Below, piece after piece: positions 25,605 to 33,688 of a stretch of DNA of 52,795 nucleotides. Made by a program: the position numbers and the translations under genes. Position 1 is the first letter of the stretch. Every line of letters starts with the position of its first letter. Where the stretch lies: positions 1-52,795 of the forward strand of contig NZ_BSOW01000050.1 of the NCBI RefSeq assembly GCF_030160715.1. Direction: 5' to 3'. Under the pieces are notes generated by a model. The model saw nothing but the letters and a program-made list of their open reading frames with translations, was not told the origin of the DNA and searched no databases. Origin of the DNA: Bradyrhizobium iriomotense (GTDB lineage Bacteria; Pseudomonadota; Alphaproteobacteria; Rhizobiales; Xanthobacteraceae).

Positions 25605-25628
25605 ACCTCTCCCGCTTGCGGGAGAGGT
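25605..25628 (+). terminator. Hairpin after the cyclase gene (palindromic repeat)
   Basis: ACCTCTCCCGC and GCGGGAGAGGT form an 11-bp stem, 28 nt after the cyclase stop. It belongs to the interspersed ACCTCTCCC repeat type (further repeat sequence runs to about 25690). No T-run follows, so termination is only possible. Confidence 0.5.
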
Positions 25629-25814
25629 GCAGCGAACCCGCGGCGAGATCGATTCGGCGAACGAGCGCCTCGCAGCGTAACACCGCCTTTTTGCTGCGCA
25701 GCGGCATGGGCTTGCTGCGAAAGCACGAATTGACTTCACCTGAGCCGATGCGACAGATGAGGACGGGTCTCGCGGTGATGACCGCCAGCCAACAAAATGC
25801 TCCGGGAGGAGATA

Positions 25815-27014
25815 ATGATCGACAGACGCGACCTGCTCAAAGGAGCGGGACTTGCCGCAGCCGCGGCCACACTGAACTCGACCAGGGCGCTGGCGCTGGA
25901 CACCGTGACCCTGCCCTTCACCAATGGCGAGCGGCCGCTGGTGAAGTATCCGCAGAAGCGGCCGATGATCGGCCTGACCAGCCGGCCGCCGCAGCTCGAG
26001 ACGCCGTTCGCGATCTTCAACGACGGCCCGCTGACACCGAACAACGCGTTCTTCGTCCGCTATCACCTCTCCGACCTCCCCTACAATGTCGATCCCGACA
26101 AGTTCACGCTCGAGGTCAAGGGCAAGGTGGACAAGCCGCTCAAGCTGTCGCTGATGGATATCCGCAAGATGAAGGCGACCGAGATCGTCGCCGTCAACCA
26201 GTGCTCCGGCAACAGCCGCGGCTTCTCCGATCCGCGCGTCGCCGGCGGCCAGCTCGGCAACGGCGCGATGGGCAACGCGCGCTGGCGCGGCGTGCCGCTC
26301 AAGGCCGTGCTCGAGATGGCGGGCGTACAGACCGGCGCCAAGCAGGTCACGTTCAACGGCATGGACGGCCCGGTCAGTGACAAGACGCCGGACTTCGTCA
26401 AGGCGCTCGATATCGAGCACGCGACCGACGGCGAGGTCATGCTGGCCTATGGCATGAACGGCGAAGACCTGCCGTTCCTCAACGGCTTCCCGCTGCGCCT
26501 CATCGTGCCCGGCTATTACGGCACCTACTGGGTCAAGCACCTCAACGAGATCACCGTCATCGACAATGTCTACGACGGCTTCTGGATGAAGTCGGCCTAT
26601 CGCATCCCCGACACGCCCTGCAATTGCGTCGACCCGGGAACCGCGCCAAAGGCGACGATCCCGATCAACCGCTTCACCATCCGCTCCTTCATCACCAGCG
26701 TCGCCGACGGCGCCAAGCTGAAGGCCGGCCGCGCGACGCTGCGCGGCATCGCCTTCGACGGCGGCAAGGGCATCAAGGAGGTGTCGGTCTCGATCGACGG
26801 CGGGAAAAGCTGGACGCAAGCCAAGCTCGGCAAGGATCTCGGCAAATACTCCTTCCGCGAATGGAAGCTGCCGGTGAAGCTCGCGGCCGGTCCTGTCGAG
26901 TTGAAGGTACGCGCGACCAGCAATGGCGGTGAGACCCAGCCGGACACGCCGCGCTGGAACCCGGCCGGCTATTTGCGCAACGTCGTCGAAACCGTCCGTG
27001 TCACGGTGGCCTGA
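25815..27014 (+). CDS. sorA: Sulfite dehydrogenase molybdopterin subunit SorA
   Basis: 399 residues. GGGAGGAGAT precedes the ATG. A Tat signal (MIDRRDLLKGAGLAAAAATL) sends the folded, cofactor-loaded protein to the periplasm. The sulfite oxidase-type molybdopterin domain holds the Mo-ligating Cys130 in VAVNQCSGNSRGFSDPRVAG, with NARWRGVPLK, and YGMNGEDLPFLNGFPLRLIV and PGYYGTYWVKHLNEITVID. The C-terminal Mo-co dimerisation domain follows (ATLRGIAFDGGKGIKEVSVS, SWTQAKLGKDLGKYSFREWK). SorA oxidises sulfite to sulfate and passes electrons to the c-type cytochrome SorB, encoded 7 nt downstream. Heme b5 of eukaryotic sulfite oxidase is absent, as expected. The role is detoxification or use of sulfite from organosulfur compounds. 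Confidence 0.93.
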   Translation: MIDRRDLLKGAGLAAAAATLNSTRALALDTVTLPFTNGERPLVKYPQKRPMIGLTSRPPQLETPFAIFNDGPLTPNNAFFVRYHLSDLPYNVDPDKFTLEVKGKVDKPLKLSLMDIRKMKATEIVAVNQCSGNSRGFSDPRVAGGQLGNGAMGNARWRGVPLKAVLEMAGVQTGAKQVTFNGMDGPVSDKTPDFVKALDIEHATDGEVMLAYGMNGEDLPFLNGFPLRLIVPGYYGTYWVKHLNEITVIDNVYDGFWMKSAYRIPDTPCNCVDPGTAPKATIPINRFTIRSFITSVADGAKLKAGRATLRGIAFDGGKGIKEVSVSIDGGKSWTQAKLGKDLGKYSFREWKLPVKLAAGPVELKVRATSNGGETQPDTPRWNPAGYLRNVVETVRVTVA

Positions 27015-27021
27015 GGGGAGA

Positions 27022-27333
27022 ATGACGATGAAGCGCACCGTTCTCCTCACCCTCGCTCTCGCGACCGGCCTGCTCGGCTCCGTCACCGCCGCCCCCATCG
27101 GCTACCAGACTCCGGACGAGGTCGCCGCCTTCAAGCCCGGTCCCAATCTCGACGTGGTCACGAACAACTGTACGGCCTGCCACTCGGCCGACTATGTCAA
27201 CACCCAGCCACCGGTGAAGGACAGGAAAGCCTTCTGGCAGGCCGAGGTGACCAAGATGATCAAGGTCTATGGCGCGCCGATCGACGATGCCGATGTCGGC
27301 AAGATCGTCGACTATCTCGCGGCGACCTATTGA
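27022..27333 (+). CDS. sorB: Sulfite dehydrogenase cytochrome c subunit SorB
   Basis: 103 residues with signal peptide MTMKRTVLLTLALATGLLGS (cleavage near VTAAP). One heme c site, NNCTACHSADYV (CxxCH), is in the mature part, and the sixth ligand is probably the Met in WQAEVTKMIKVYG. The end DADVGKIVDYLAATY is typical of small c-type cytochromes. It begins 7 nt after the SorA stop, with GGGGAG as ribosome site, so the two are one operon. It takes the two electrons from sulfite one at a time and hands them to the respiratory chain. Confidence 0.92.
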   Translation: MTMKRTVLLTLALATGLLGSVTAAPIGYQTPDEVAAFKPGPNLDVVTNNCTACHSADYVNTQPPVKDRKAFWQAEVTKMIKVYGAPIDDADVGKIVDYLAATY

Positions 27334-27543
27334 GGGGCTACCCGCCGCCGGCTGGCCAAATGACCGCGAAACGGGCAAAACTGGCAAAAACGCTGCGAAG
27401 TTGAGCGAATTTCCGCAGGAAACCGGCATGGTTTGAGCTACCAAGCCCGTAACATTCCGGTGTATCCTGCTTGGACCGAGCCGGCCGGTTTGCGGGGACT
27501 GGCGGCTCGTGCTTGTGGAGGAAAGTCCCGCGGAGAAGACGTG

Positions 27544-27744
27544 ATGCCCAAAGGTACGGTCAAGTGGTTCAACCCGACGAAGGGTTATGGGTTCATCCAG
27601 CCTGCGTCGGGAGGCAAGGATGTGTTCGTGCATATCTCGGCAGTGCAGAAAGCCGGTCTGTCCACCCTGAACGAGGGTCAGACGGTGGAGTATGAAGAGA
27701 TCGCAAACCGGGGCAAGACGTCCGCAGAAAACCTCAAAGTATAA
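27544..27744 (+). CDS. Cold shock domain protein (CspA family)
   Basis: 66 residues, the normal size. GCGGAGAAG precedes the ATG. It starts MPKGTVKWFNPTKGYGFIQP and has both nucleic-acid binding motifs, KGYGFIQP (RNP1) and DVFVHISAVQ (RNP2). Such proteins bind single-stranded RNA and DNA and act as RNA chaperones. The 5' leader from 27334 onward is about 210 nt, long enough for the thermosensor-type leader found in many csp mRNAs, but no defined structure was established. The gene is far from other cold shock genes. Confidence 0.95.
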   Translation: MPKGTVKWFNPTKGYGFIQPASGGKDVFVHISAVQKAGLSTLNEGQTVEYEEIANRGKTSAENLKV

Positions 27745-27765
27745 GCCCCTCCGGCATTTTGCCGC

Positions 27766-27786
27766 CTCCCGGATCGGATCCGGGAG
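27766..27786. repeat. Perfect palindrome between convergent cspA-like and Lrp genes
   Basis: CTCCCGGATC, a central G, then GATCCGGGAG: a perfect 10-bp inverted repeat 21 nt after the cold shock stop. An A-run (CCAAAAAAATTT) follows on the plus strand, so it fits terminator rules poorly in either direction, but it lies between two convergent genes. Confidence 0.6.
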
Positions 27787-27918
27787 CACGGGCCAAAAAA
27801 ATTTAGAAGACGATCAAGTGCATTCGACGACAGGTGTTGCGATTGCGCGAGGGGTAAGCTTTTTTGCGCGTAAAGACCCCCGATCGACAGACCTCCCCGA
27901 CAATCGCGACGGCACATT

Positions 27919-28389
27919 TCAGCCGACAGGCAGAGGTGCGTCGCGCTTGATCTCCTCCATCACCGCGTAGGTGCGTGTCTCGCGCACGCCCGGCATCGAC
28001 AGCAAGGTCTCGCCGAGAAAGCGCCGATACGCGGCCATGTCGGGAAGGCGCGCCTTGACGAGATAATCGAATCCGCCGGCAACCATGTGACACTCGAGCA
28101 CTTCGGGCGCGAGTTTCACCGCGCGCGCGAACCGCTCGAAATTGTCCGGCGTGGTCTTGTCGAGCAGCACCTCGACGAACACCAGCAGCCCGAGCCCAAG
28201 GCGGTGCGGATTGAGCCGTGCGCCATAGCCCTCGACAAACCCTTCGCGCTGGAGCCGCTTCAGCCGCTCGCCAATCGAGGTCGGCGACAGGCCGATGCGT
28301 TCGGCGAGTTCGACATTGGCGATACGCCCGTCCTCTTGCAAGATTGAGAGGATTCTCCGGTCGATTTTGTCAAGTTCCATACTATCCAC
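27919..28389 (-). CDS. putR: Lrp/AsnC family transcriptional regulator (PutR-like)
   Basis: 156 residues. The helix-turn-helix is ELDKIDRRILSILQEDGRIA and NVELAERIGLSPTSIGERLK (residues 4-48); the C-terminal RAM/ACT ligand domain is LGLLVFVEVLLDKTTPDNFE, ECHMVAGGFDYLVKARLPDM and MPGVRETRTYAVMEEIKRDA. It is divergent from putA with a 103-nt gap. In other alphaproteobacteria an Lrp-like PutR is known to activate putA when proline is present, so the same function is inferred here. The start could equally be the ATG three codons later. Confidence 0.88.
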   Translation of the reverse strand: MDSMELDKIDRRILSILQEDGRIANVELAERIGLSPTSIGERLKRLQREGFVEGYGARLNPHRLGLGLLVFVEVLLDKTTPDNFERFARAVKLAPEVLECHMVAGGFDYLVKARLPDMAAYRRFLGETLLSMPGVRETRTYAVMEEIKRDAPLPVG

Positions 28390-28492
28390 GGGATTTCTGC
28401 CATCTGGCTTTATTATCTAAGGCAAAATCGTTATCTTGTCTATCGAACTACGGCGATGTGCGGATTACCTTCCAGGCGACACAGGACACGCC

Positions 28493-31492
28493 ATGCCGAA
28501 CATTTCCTCCCCCTTCACCGCAGCTTACGCGCCCGATGATGCCGAGATTGCCGCCCCGCTGTTGCGGACGGCCCACCTCACCCCTCCCCAGGAGGCGCGG
28601 ATCGACCGAACCGCCACGCGGCTGATCGAGGCTGTCCGCAAGCGTGACGACCGGCTCGGCGGGGTCGAGGACATGCTGCGCGAGTTCGCGCTCTCGACCA
28701 AGGAGGGCCTCGCGCTGATGGTACTGGCCGAAGCCCTGCTCCGTGTGCCGGATGCCCGCACCGCCGACCAGTTCATCGAGGACAAGCTTGGCGAGGGCGA
28801 TTTCGTCCACCACGAAACGAAATCCAGCGCCTTCCTGGTCAACGCCTCGGCCTGGGCGCTCGGCCTGTCTGCGCGGGTGATCCAGCCCGGCGAGACGCCG
28901 GACGGCACCATCGGCCGGCTGGTGAAGCGGCTAGGCGCGCCGGCGGTGCGCGCGGCGACGCGGCAGGCGATGCGGCTGATGGGCAACCATTTCGTGCTGG
29001 GCGAGACCATCGAGCAGGCGCTGGAGCGCGCCCGGCCGCGCTCGGGCCAGCAGCCGCGCTACTCCTTCGACATGCTCGGCGAAGGCGCCCGCACCGCCTC
29101 TGACGCCAAGCGCTATTTCGACGCCTATGCGAGTGCGATTCTGACCATCGGCAAGGCGGCGGGCGAACGTCCCCTGCCCGACCGTCCCGGCATTTCCGTC
29201 AAGCTCTCGGCGCTGCATCCGCGCTTCGAGGTGATCAGCCGCGAGCGCGTGATGAAGGAGCTGGTGCCGCAACTCCTGGATCTCGCCCAGCGCGCCAAGG
29301 CCTATGATCTCAACTTCACCGTCGACGCCGAGGAAGCCGACCGGCTGGAGCTGTCGCTCGACGTGATCGCCGCCACGCTCGCCGATGCCTCGCTGGCCGG
29401 CTGGGACGGCTTTGGCCTCGCGATCCAGGCCTATCAGAAGCGCGCGGTCGCCGTGATCGACTATGTCGACGGCCTCGCCCGCCTGCTCGACCGCAAGCTG
29501 ATGGTGCGGCTGGTCAAGGGCGCCTATTGGGACACCGAGATCAAGCGCGCGCAGGAGCGCGGGCTCGATGGCTATCCGGTCTTCACCCGAAAGGCGATGA
29601 CGGACCTCAACTACGTCGCCTGCGCCTCGAGGCTGCTCGCGTTGCGGCCGCGCATCTTCCCACAGTTCGCGACCCACAACGCGCTGACCGTTGCGACCGT
29701 GCTGGAGCTTGCTGGCGAGAGCGGCGGATTCGAGTTTCAACGGCTGCACGGCATGGGCGAGGCGCTCTACGAGCAGCTCGCGCAGGATCACCCAAAACTC
29801 GCCTGCCGCACCTATGCGCCGGTCGGCAGCCATCGCGACCTGCTCGCCTATTTGGTGCGGCGCCTCCTGGAGAACGGTGCCAACTCGTCGTTCGTGGCGC
29901 TGGCCGCCGACTATCGCGTGGCGATGACCGCCCTGCTGCAACGCCCCGCAGACATCATTGCCAAGCCGCAAGCTGCGCACCACCCGAAGATCCCGCTGCC
30001 GCGCGATCTGTTCGCGCCGGAGCGGCGCAATTCACGCGGCGTCGAGTTCGGCGAGCGTGCCGCGCTCGATCACCTGCTGGCCGAGATCGCGGCCGAGCCA
30101 ACCGATCTCACGCCCATCGCCGACGCCACGCCCGAGCAGGCGAACGCAGCGGTCGCCGCGGCGCGCACGGGCTTTGCCGCCTGGAGCCGCACGTCCGCCG
30201 GCACCCGCGCGGCGGCGCTGGAGCAGGCCGCGCATCTCCTGGAGCAGCGGGCGCCCCACTTCATCGCGCTGCTCCAGCGCGAGGGCGGCAAGACGCTCGA
30301 CGACGCGCTCTCGGAGCTACGCGAAGCCGCCGATTTCTGCCGCTACTACGCTGCGCAGGGCCGAAAGCTGTTCGGCACGGCTGAGGCGATGCCGGGCCCC
30401 ACCGGCGAGAGCAACGTGCTGACCTTGCGTGGCCGCGGCGTATTCGTCGCGATCTCGCCGTGGAATTTTCCGCTCGCGATCTTCCTCGGCCAGGTGACGG
30501 CGGCGCTGATGGCCGGCAACAGCGTGGTGGCAAAACCCGCCGAGCAGACGCCACGGATCGCGCGCGAGGCCGTGCGGCTGCTGCACGAGGCGGGCGTTCC
30601 CGCAAATGCGCTGCACCTCGTCACCGGCGATGGCCGGATCGGTGCAGTGCTGACCGCGCATTCCGACATCGCCGGCGTCGTCTTCACCGGTTCGACCGAG
30701 GTCGCACGCACGATCAACCGGACGCTCGCCGCGAAGGACGGCCCGATCGTGCCGCTGATCGCGGAGACCGGCGGCATCAATGCCATGATCGCGGACGCGA
30801 CCGCGCTGCCCGAACAGGTCACTGATGACGTCGTCACCTCCGCCTTCCGCTCCGCCGGCCAACGTTGCTCGGCACTGCGGCTCCTGTTCGTGCAGGAGGA
30901 CGTCGCCGACCGCATGATCGAGATGATTGCTGGCGCCGCGCGAGAGTTGAAAATCGGCAATCCCAGCGACGTCGCGACCCATATCGGCCCGGTGATCGAC
31001 AATGAGGCCAAGCAGCGGCTCGACGCACACATCGCCCGAATGAAGACGGAGGCGCGGCTGCATTTTGCAGGCAGTGCGCCCGCGGGCTGCTTCGTGGCAC
31101 CGCATATTTTCGAGCTCGCCGATGCCGGCAAGCTCACCGAGGAGGTGTTCGGCCCCGTCCTGCATGTCGTGCGCTACCGCGCCGAACATCTCGAGCGCAT
31201 CCTGGCCGCGATCGCGCGCACCGGCTATGGGCTCACGCTCGGTGTCCACTCGCGCATCGACGACACTGTCGATGCCATCGTCGAACGGCTGTCGGTCGGC
31301 AATGTCTACGTCAACCGCAACATGATCGGCGCCGTCGTCGGCGTGCAACCGTTCGGCGGCAACGGCCTGTCCGGAACCGGCCCCAAGGCCGGGGGCCCGC
31401 ATTACCTCGCGCGCTTTGCGACGGAGCAGACGGTCACGATCAACACAGCCGCCGCCGGCGGCAACGCTGCCCTGCTCGCGGGGGAGGAGTAG
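28493..31492 (+). CDS. putA: Bifunctional proline dehydrogenase / delta-1-pyrroline-5-carboxylate dehydrogenase PutA
   Basis: 999 residues. Residues about 30-460 are the PutA domain II and the FAD proline dehydrogenase barrel (RPGISVKLSALHPRFEVISR, YDLNFTVDAEEADRLELSLD, LMVRLVKGAYWDTEIKRAQE). Residues about 510-985 are the P5C dehydrogenase: ISPWNFPLAIFLGQVTAALM, FTGSTEVARTINR (NAD), ETGGINAM (general base Glu near 758) and FRSAGQRCSALR (nucleophile Cys near 792). The ribbon-helix-helix DNA-binding domain of trifunctional PutA is absent, in line with the separate Lrp-type regulator next door. It converts proline to glutamate at the membrane with channelled P5C. No C-terminal long extension is present. 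Confidence 0.96.
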   Translation: MPNISSPFTAAYAPDDAEIAAPLLRTAHLTPPQEARIDRTATRLIEAVRKRDDRLGGVEDMLREFALSTKEGLALMVLAEALLRVPDARTADQFIEDKLGEGDFVHHETKSSAFLVNASAWALGLSARVIQPGETPDGTIGRLVKRLGAPAVRAATRQAMRLMGNHFVLGETIEQALERARPRSGQQPRYSFDMLGEGARTASDAKRYFDAYASAILTIGKAAGERPLPDRPGISVKLSALHPRFEVISRERVMKELVPQLLDLAQRAKAYDLNFTVDAEEADRLELSLDVIAATLADASLAGWDGFGLAIQAYQKRAVAVIDYVDGLARLLDRKLMVRLVKGAYWDTEIKRAQERGLDGYPVFTRKAMTDLNYVACASRLLALRPRIFPQFATHNALTVATVLELAGESGGFEFQRLHGMGEALYEQLAQDHPKLACRTYAPVGSHRDLLAYLVRRLLENGANSSFVALAADYRVAMTALLQRPADIIAKPQAAHHPKIPLPRDLFAPERRNSRGVEFGERAALDHLLAEIAAEPTDLTPIADATPEQANAAVAAARTGFAAWSRTSAGTRAAALEQAAHLLEQRAPHFIALLQREGGKTLDDALSELREAADFCRYYAAQGRKLFGTAEAMPGPTGESNVLTLRGRGVFVAISPWNFPLAIFLGQVTAALMAGNSVVAKPAEQTPRIAREAVRLLHEAGVPANALHLVTGDGRIGAVLTAHSDIAGVVFTGSTEVARTINRTLAAKDGPIVPLIAETGGINAMIADATALPEQVTDDVVTSAFRSAGQRCSALRLLFVQEDVADRMIEMIAGAARELKIGNPSDVATHIGPVIDNEAKQRLDAHIARMKTEARLHFAGSAPAGCFVAPHIFELADAGKLTEEVFGPVLHVVRYRAEHLERILAAIARTGYGLTLGVHSRIDDTVDAIVERLSVGNVYVNRNMIGAVVGVQPFGGNGLSGTGPKAGGPHYLARFATEQTVTINTAAAGGNAALLAGEE

Positions 31493-31596
31493 GCACGGCC
31501 TGCGGCGTTGCATCCCGCCAAAACATCGGTCAAATGGTTGACAGATGAGCACGCGCGAATTCCAGCGTGCGGGAAACAAGCGGGAGCGGCGGCACG

Positions 31597-32802
31597 ATGC
31601 AGCAGGGCATTTTCGACGGCCTGAAGGTTTTGGATTGCGCAAGCTTCATCGCGGCGCCCGCTGCCGCGACCGTGCTGTCGGATTTCGGCGCCGATGTCAT
31701 CAAGATCGAGCCGCCCGGCATGGGCGATCCTTACCGCAATCTGCCGAACCTGCCGGGTTATCCCGCGAGCGAGCACAATTTCGCCTGGCTGCTGGAAGCG
31801 CGCAACAAGAAGAGCCTCGCGCTCGACCTCACCAAGCCGGACGCGCAAGCCGTGCTCTACAAGCTGGTCGCCGAGAGCGACGTCTTCATCACCAACATGC
31901 CGCCGCAGGTGCGCGCCAAGCTCGGCATCACCTATGATCATCTCGCGCACCTGAACGAGCGGCTGATCTACGCCTCCTTCACCGGTTACGGCGAGAAGGG
32001 CGAGGAGGCCAACAAGCCCGGCTTCGACAGCAACGCCTATTGGGCGCGCTCCGGCCTGATGGACCTCGTGCGCGCCGACACCAACACGACGCCGGCGCGT
32101 TCGGTGGCGGGCATGGGCGATCATCCCTGCGCCATGGCGCTCTATAGCGCGATCGTCACCGCCCTCTATCAGCGCGAGAAGACCGGCAAGGGCGCGCATG
32201 TCGCCTCCAATCTGATGGCCAACGGCGTGTGGGCCGCGAGCGTGCTGGCGCAGGCAAAGCTCTGCGGCGCCAAGTTCGGCGAGCGGCGGCCGCGCGAGCG
32301 TGCGCTGAACGCGGTGGCCAACCATTACCAGTGCAAGGACGGCCGCTGGCTGATCCTCTCGCTGTTGAACGAGGACCGGCAGTGGCCGACGCTCGCCCGC
32401 TGCATGGGGCGTGAGGACCTGATCGACGATCCGCGCTTTGCCAGCAAGCCGGATCGCCATGCGCGCTCGATCGAGCTGATCAGGATCTTCGACGAGGTGT
32501 TCGCCACCAGGGATCTCGCCGAATGGCGCAAGATCCTCGACGGCAACGGGCTGGTGTTCGGTGTCGTCGGAATTCTCGACGACATCCCGAACGACCAGCA
32601 GATGCTCGACAACGAGGTGCTGGTGCCGTTCGAGAACGACACCATGCTGACCATCAACAGCCCGATCTGGGTCGACGGCACGAGAAAGGTCCAGCCGCGC
32701 AAGCCGCCCGCGGTCGGCGAGCACAGTGACGATATCTTGCGCGATGCCGGATACGACGAGGCGACGATCAAGACGCTGCGCGCGTCGGGGGCGGTGGCGT
32801 AA
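31597..32802 (+). CDS. CaiB/BaiF CoA-transferase family protein
   Basis: 401 residues, standard for class III CoA-transferases. GGGAG precedes the ATG. Markers: FDGLKVLDCASFIAAPAAAT, LSDFGADVIKIEPPGMGDPY, LLEARNKKSLALDLTKPDAQ, LIYASFTGYGEKGEEANKPG and FDSNAYWARSGLMDL, the last carrying the Asp expected to form the aspartyl-CoA intermediate. Two copies interlock in the family. It moves CoA between carboxylic acids; donor and acceptor are not indicated by the neighbours (putA upstream, GST downstream). It starts 104 nt after putA and could be co-transcribed with it. Confidence 0.92.
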   Translation: MQQGIFDGLKVLDCASFIAAPAAATVLSDFGADVIKIEPPGMGDPYRNLPNLPGYPASEHNFAWLLEARNKKSLALDLTKPDAQAVLYKLVAESDVFITNMPPQVRAKLGITYDHLAHLNERLIYASFTGYGEKGEEANKPGFDSNAYWARSGLMDLVRADTNTTPARSVAGMGDHPCAMALYSAIVTALYQREKTGKGAHVASNLMANGVWAASVLAQAKLCGAKFGERRPRERALNAVANHYQCKDGRWLILSLLNEDRQWPTLARCMGREDLIDDPRFASKPDRHARSIELIRIFDEVFATRDLAEWRKILDGNGLVFGVVGILDDIPNDQQMLDNEVLVPFENDTMLTINSPIWVDGTRKVQPRKPPAVGEHSDDILRDAGYDEATIKTLRASGAVA

Positions 32803-32833
32803 GGGGCGGCACGCCGGCGCCGCAAACTCCCGT

Positions 32834-32984
32834 GTCGTCCCGGGGGGCGCGCGTAGCGCGAGCCCGGGACCCAACCACAGGCAGATGTTGTGACGTTAGA
32901 TCGTGGCCACAATTTTCGCCAAACTCCTCCCTGTGGTTATGGGTCCCGGATCGGCGCTCACTGCGTTCGCTTGTCCGGGACGAC
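32834..32984. repeat. Dispersed palindromic repeat, unit 2 (two inverted arms)
   Basis: The left arm (GTCGTCCCGG ... GGGACCCAACCACAGG, 32834-32881) is the reverse complement type of the right arm (CTCCCTGTGGTTATGGGTCC ... CCGGGACGAC, 32927-32984). The 45-nt spacer resembles that at 39043-39094. Same family as 16845-16883. Confidence 0.8.
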
Positions 32985-33033
32985 CCTCGGTGAGGTAACT
33001 CGCTTCAACAAATCGCGTCCTCTGTGAGGTCCC

Positions 33034-33681
33034 ATGCCCAGCTACCGCCTGCACTACTTCCCCGAATCCGGCAACAGCTACAAGCTGGCGCTGATGCTCA
33101 CGCTGTGCGGTGAGACCTTCGAGCCCGTTTGGACCGATTTTGCCGGCGGCGTCACGCGCACTCCGGAGTGGCGACAGACGGTCAACGAGATGGGCGAGAT
33201 CCCGGTGCTTGAGATCGACGGCGTGAAGATGACGCAGACCGCACCGATCCTGCTGAAACTCTCCGAGCAATATGGCCGCTTCGGCGGCACGACGGCCGAG
33301 GAGAAGTTCGAGCTGCTGCGCTGGCTGTTCTGGGACAACCACAAGCTCACCGGCTACATGGCAACCTACCGCTTCATGCGGACATTCACGCCGAACGGCG
33401 ACCCTCAAGTGCTCAAGCATTTCCGCCGGCGGCTCGACGACTTCCTCGGCATTATCGAGCAGCATCTGTCCCGGAATGCATTCGCGATCGGCGAGAAGCC
33501 GACCATCGGCGACATCTCGATGATGGCCTATCTGCATTATCCGAGCGACGAGCACGGCTACGATTTCGGAGAGAGCCATCCCGCCATCCACGCCTGGCTC
33601 GGCCGCATGGCCGCGCTGCCTGGCTGGCGGTCGGCGTATGATCTGCTGCCGGGACCGCGGATGACGCACTACGCGACGTGA
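33034..33681 (+). CDS. Glutathione S-transferase family protein
   Basis: 215 residues. The thioredoxin-like domain reads PSYRLHYFPESGNSYKLALM, then GEIPVLEIDG with the cis-proline (about residue 56) and MTQTAPILLKLSEQYG where most GSTs have ESxAI. The helical domain includes LLRWLFWDNHKLTGYMATYR, LSRNAFAIGEKPTIGDISMM and AWLGRMAALPGWR. The TQTAPI replacement is found in several proteobacterial GST subfamilies and may still bind glutathione. Cytoplasmic. It stands alone after the repeat at 32834-32984 and ends 8 nt from the stop of the convergent gene. Confidence 0.88.
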   Translation: MPSYRLHYFPESGNSYKLALMLTLCGETFEPVWTDFAGGVTRTPEWRQTVNEMGEIPVLEIDGVKMTQTAPILLKLSEQYGRFGGTTAEEKFELLRWLFWDNHKLTGYMATYRFMRTFTPNGDPQVLKHFRRRLDDFLGIIEQHLSRNAFAIGEKPTIGDISMMAYLHYPSDEHGYDFGESHPAIHAWLGRMAALPGWRSAYDLLPGPRMTHYAT

Positions 33682-33688
33682 TCGAGAG

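Noticed and set aside
24281..26380. Open frame of 699 codons overlapping the cyclase and sorA on the same strand
   Set aside because: Translation is dominated by Arg, Ala and Pro and crosses two clear genes in a different frame.
25071..27098. Open frame of 675 codons antisense to cyclase and sorA
   Set aside because: No family features; the sense frames have complete catalytic motifs.
27766..27800. Rho-independent terminator of the cold shock gene
   Set aside because: The palindrome is followed by an A-run, not a T-run, on the plus strand, so it is listed only as a palindrome.
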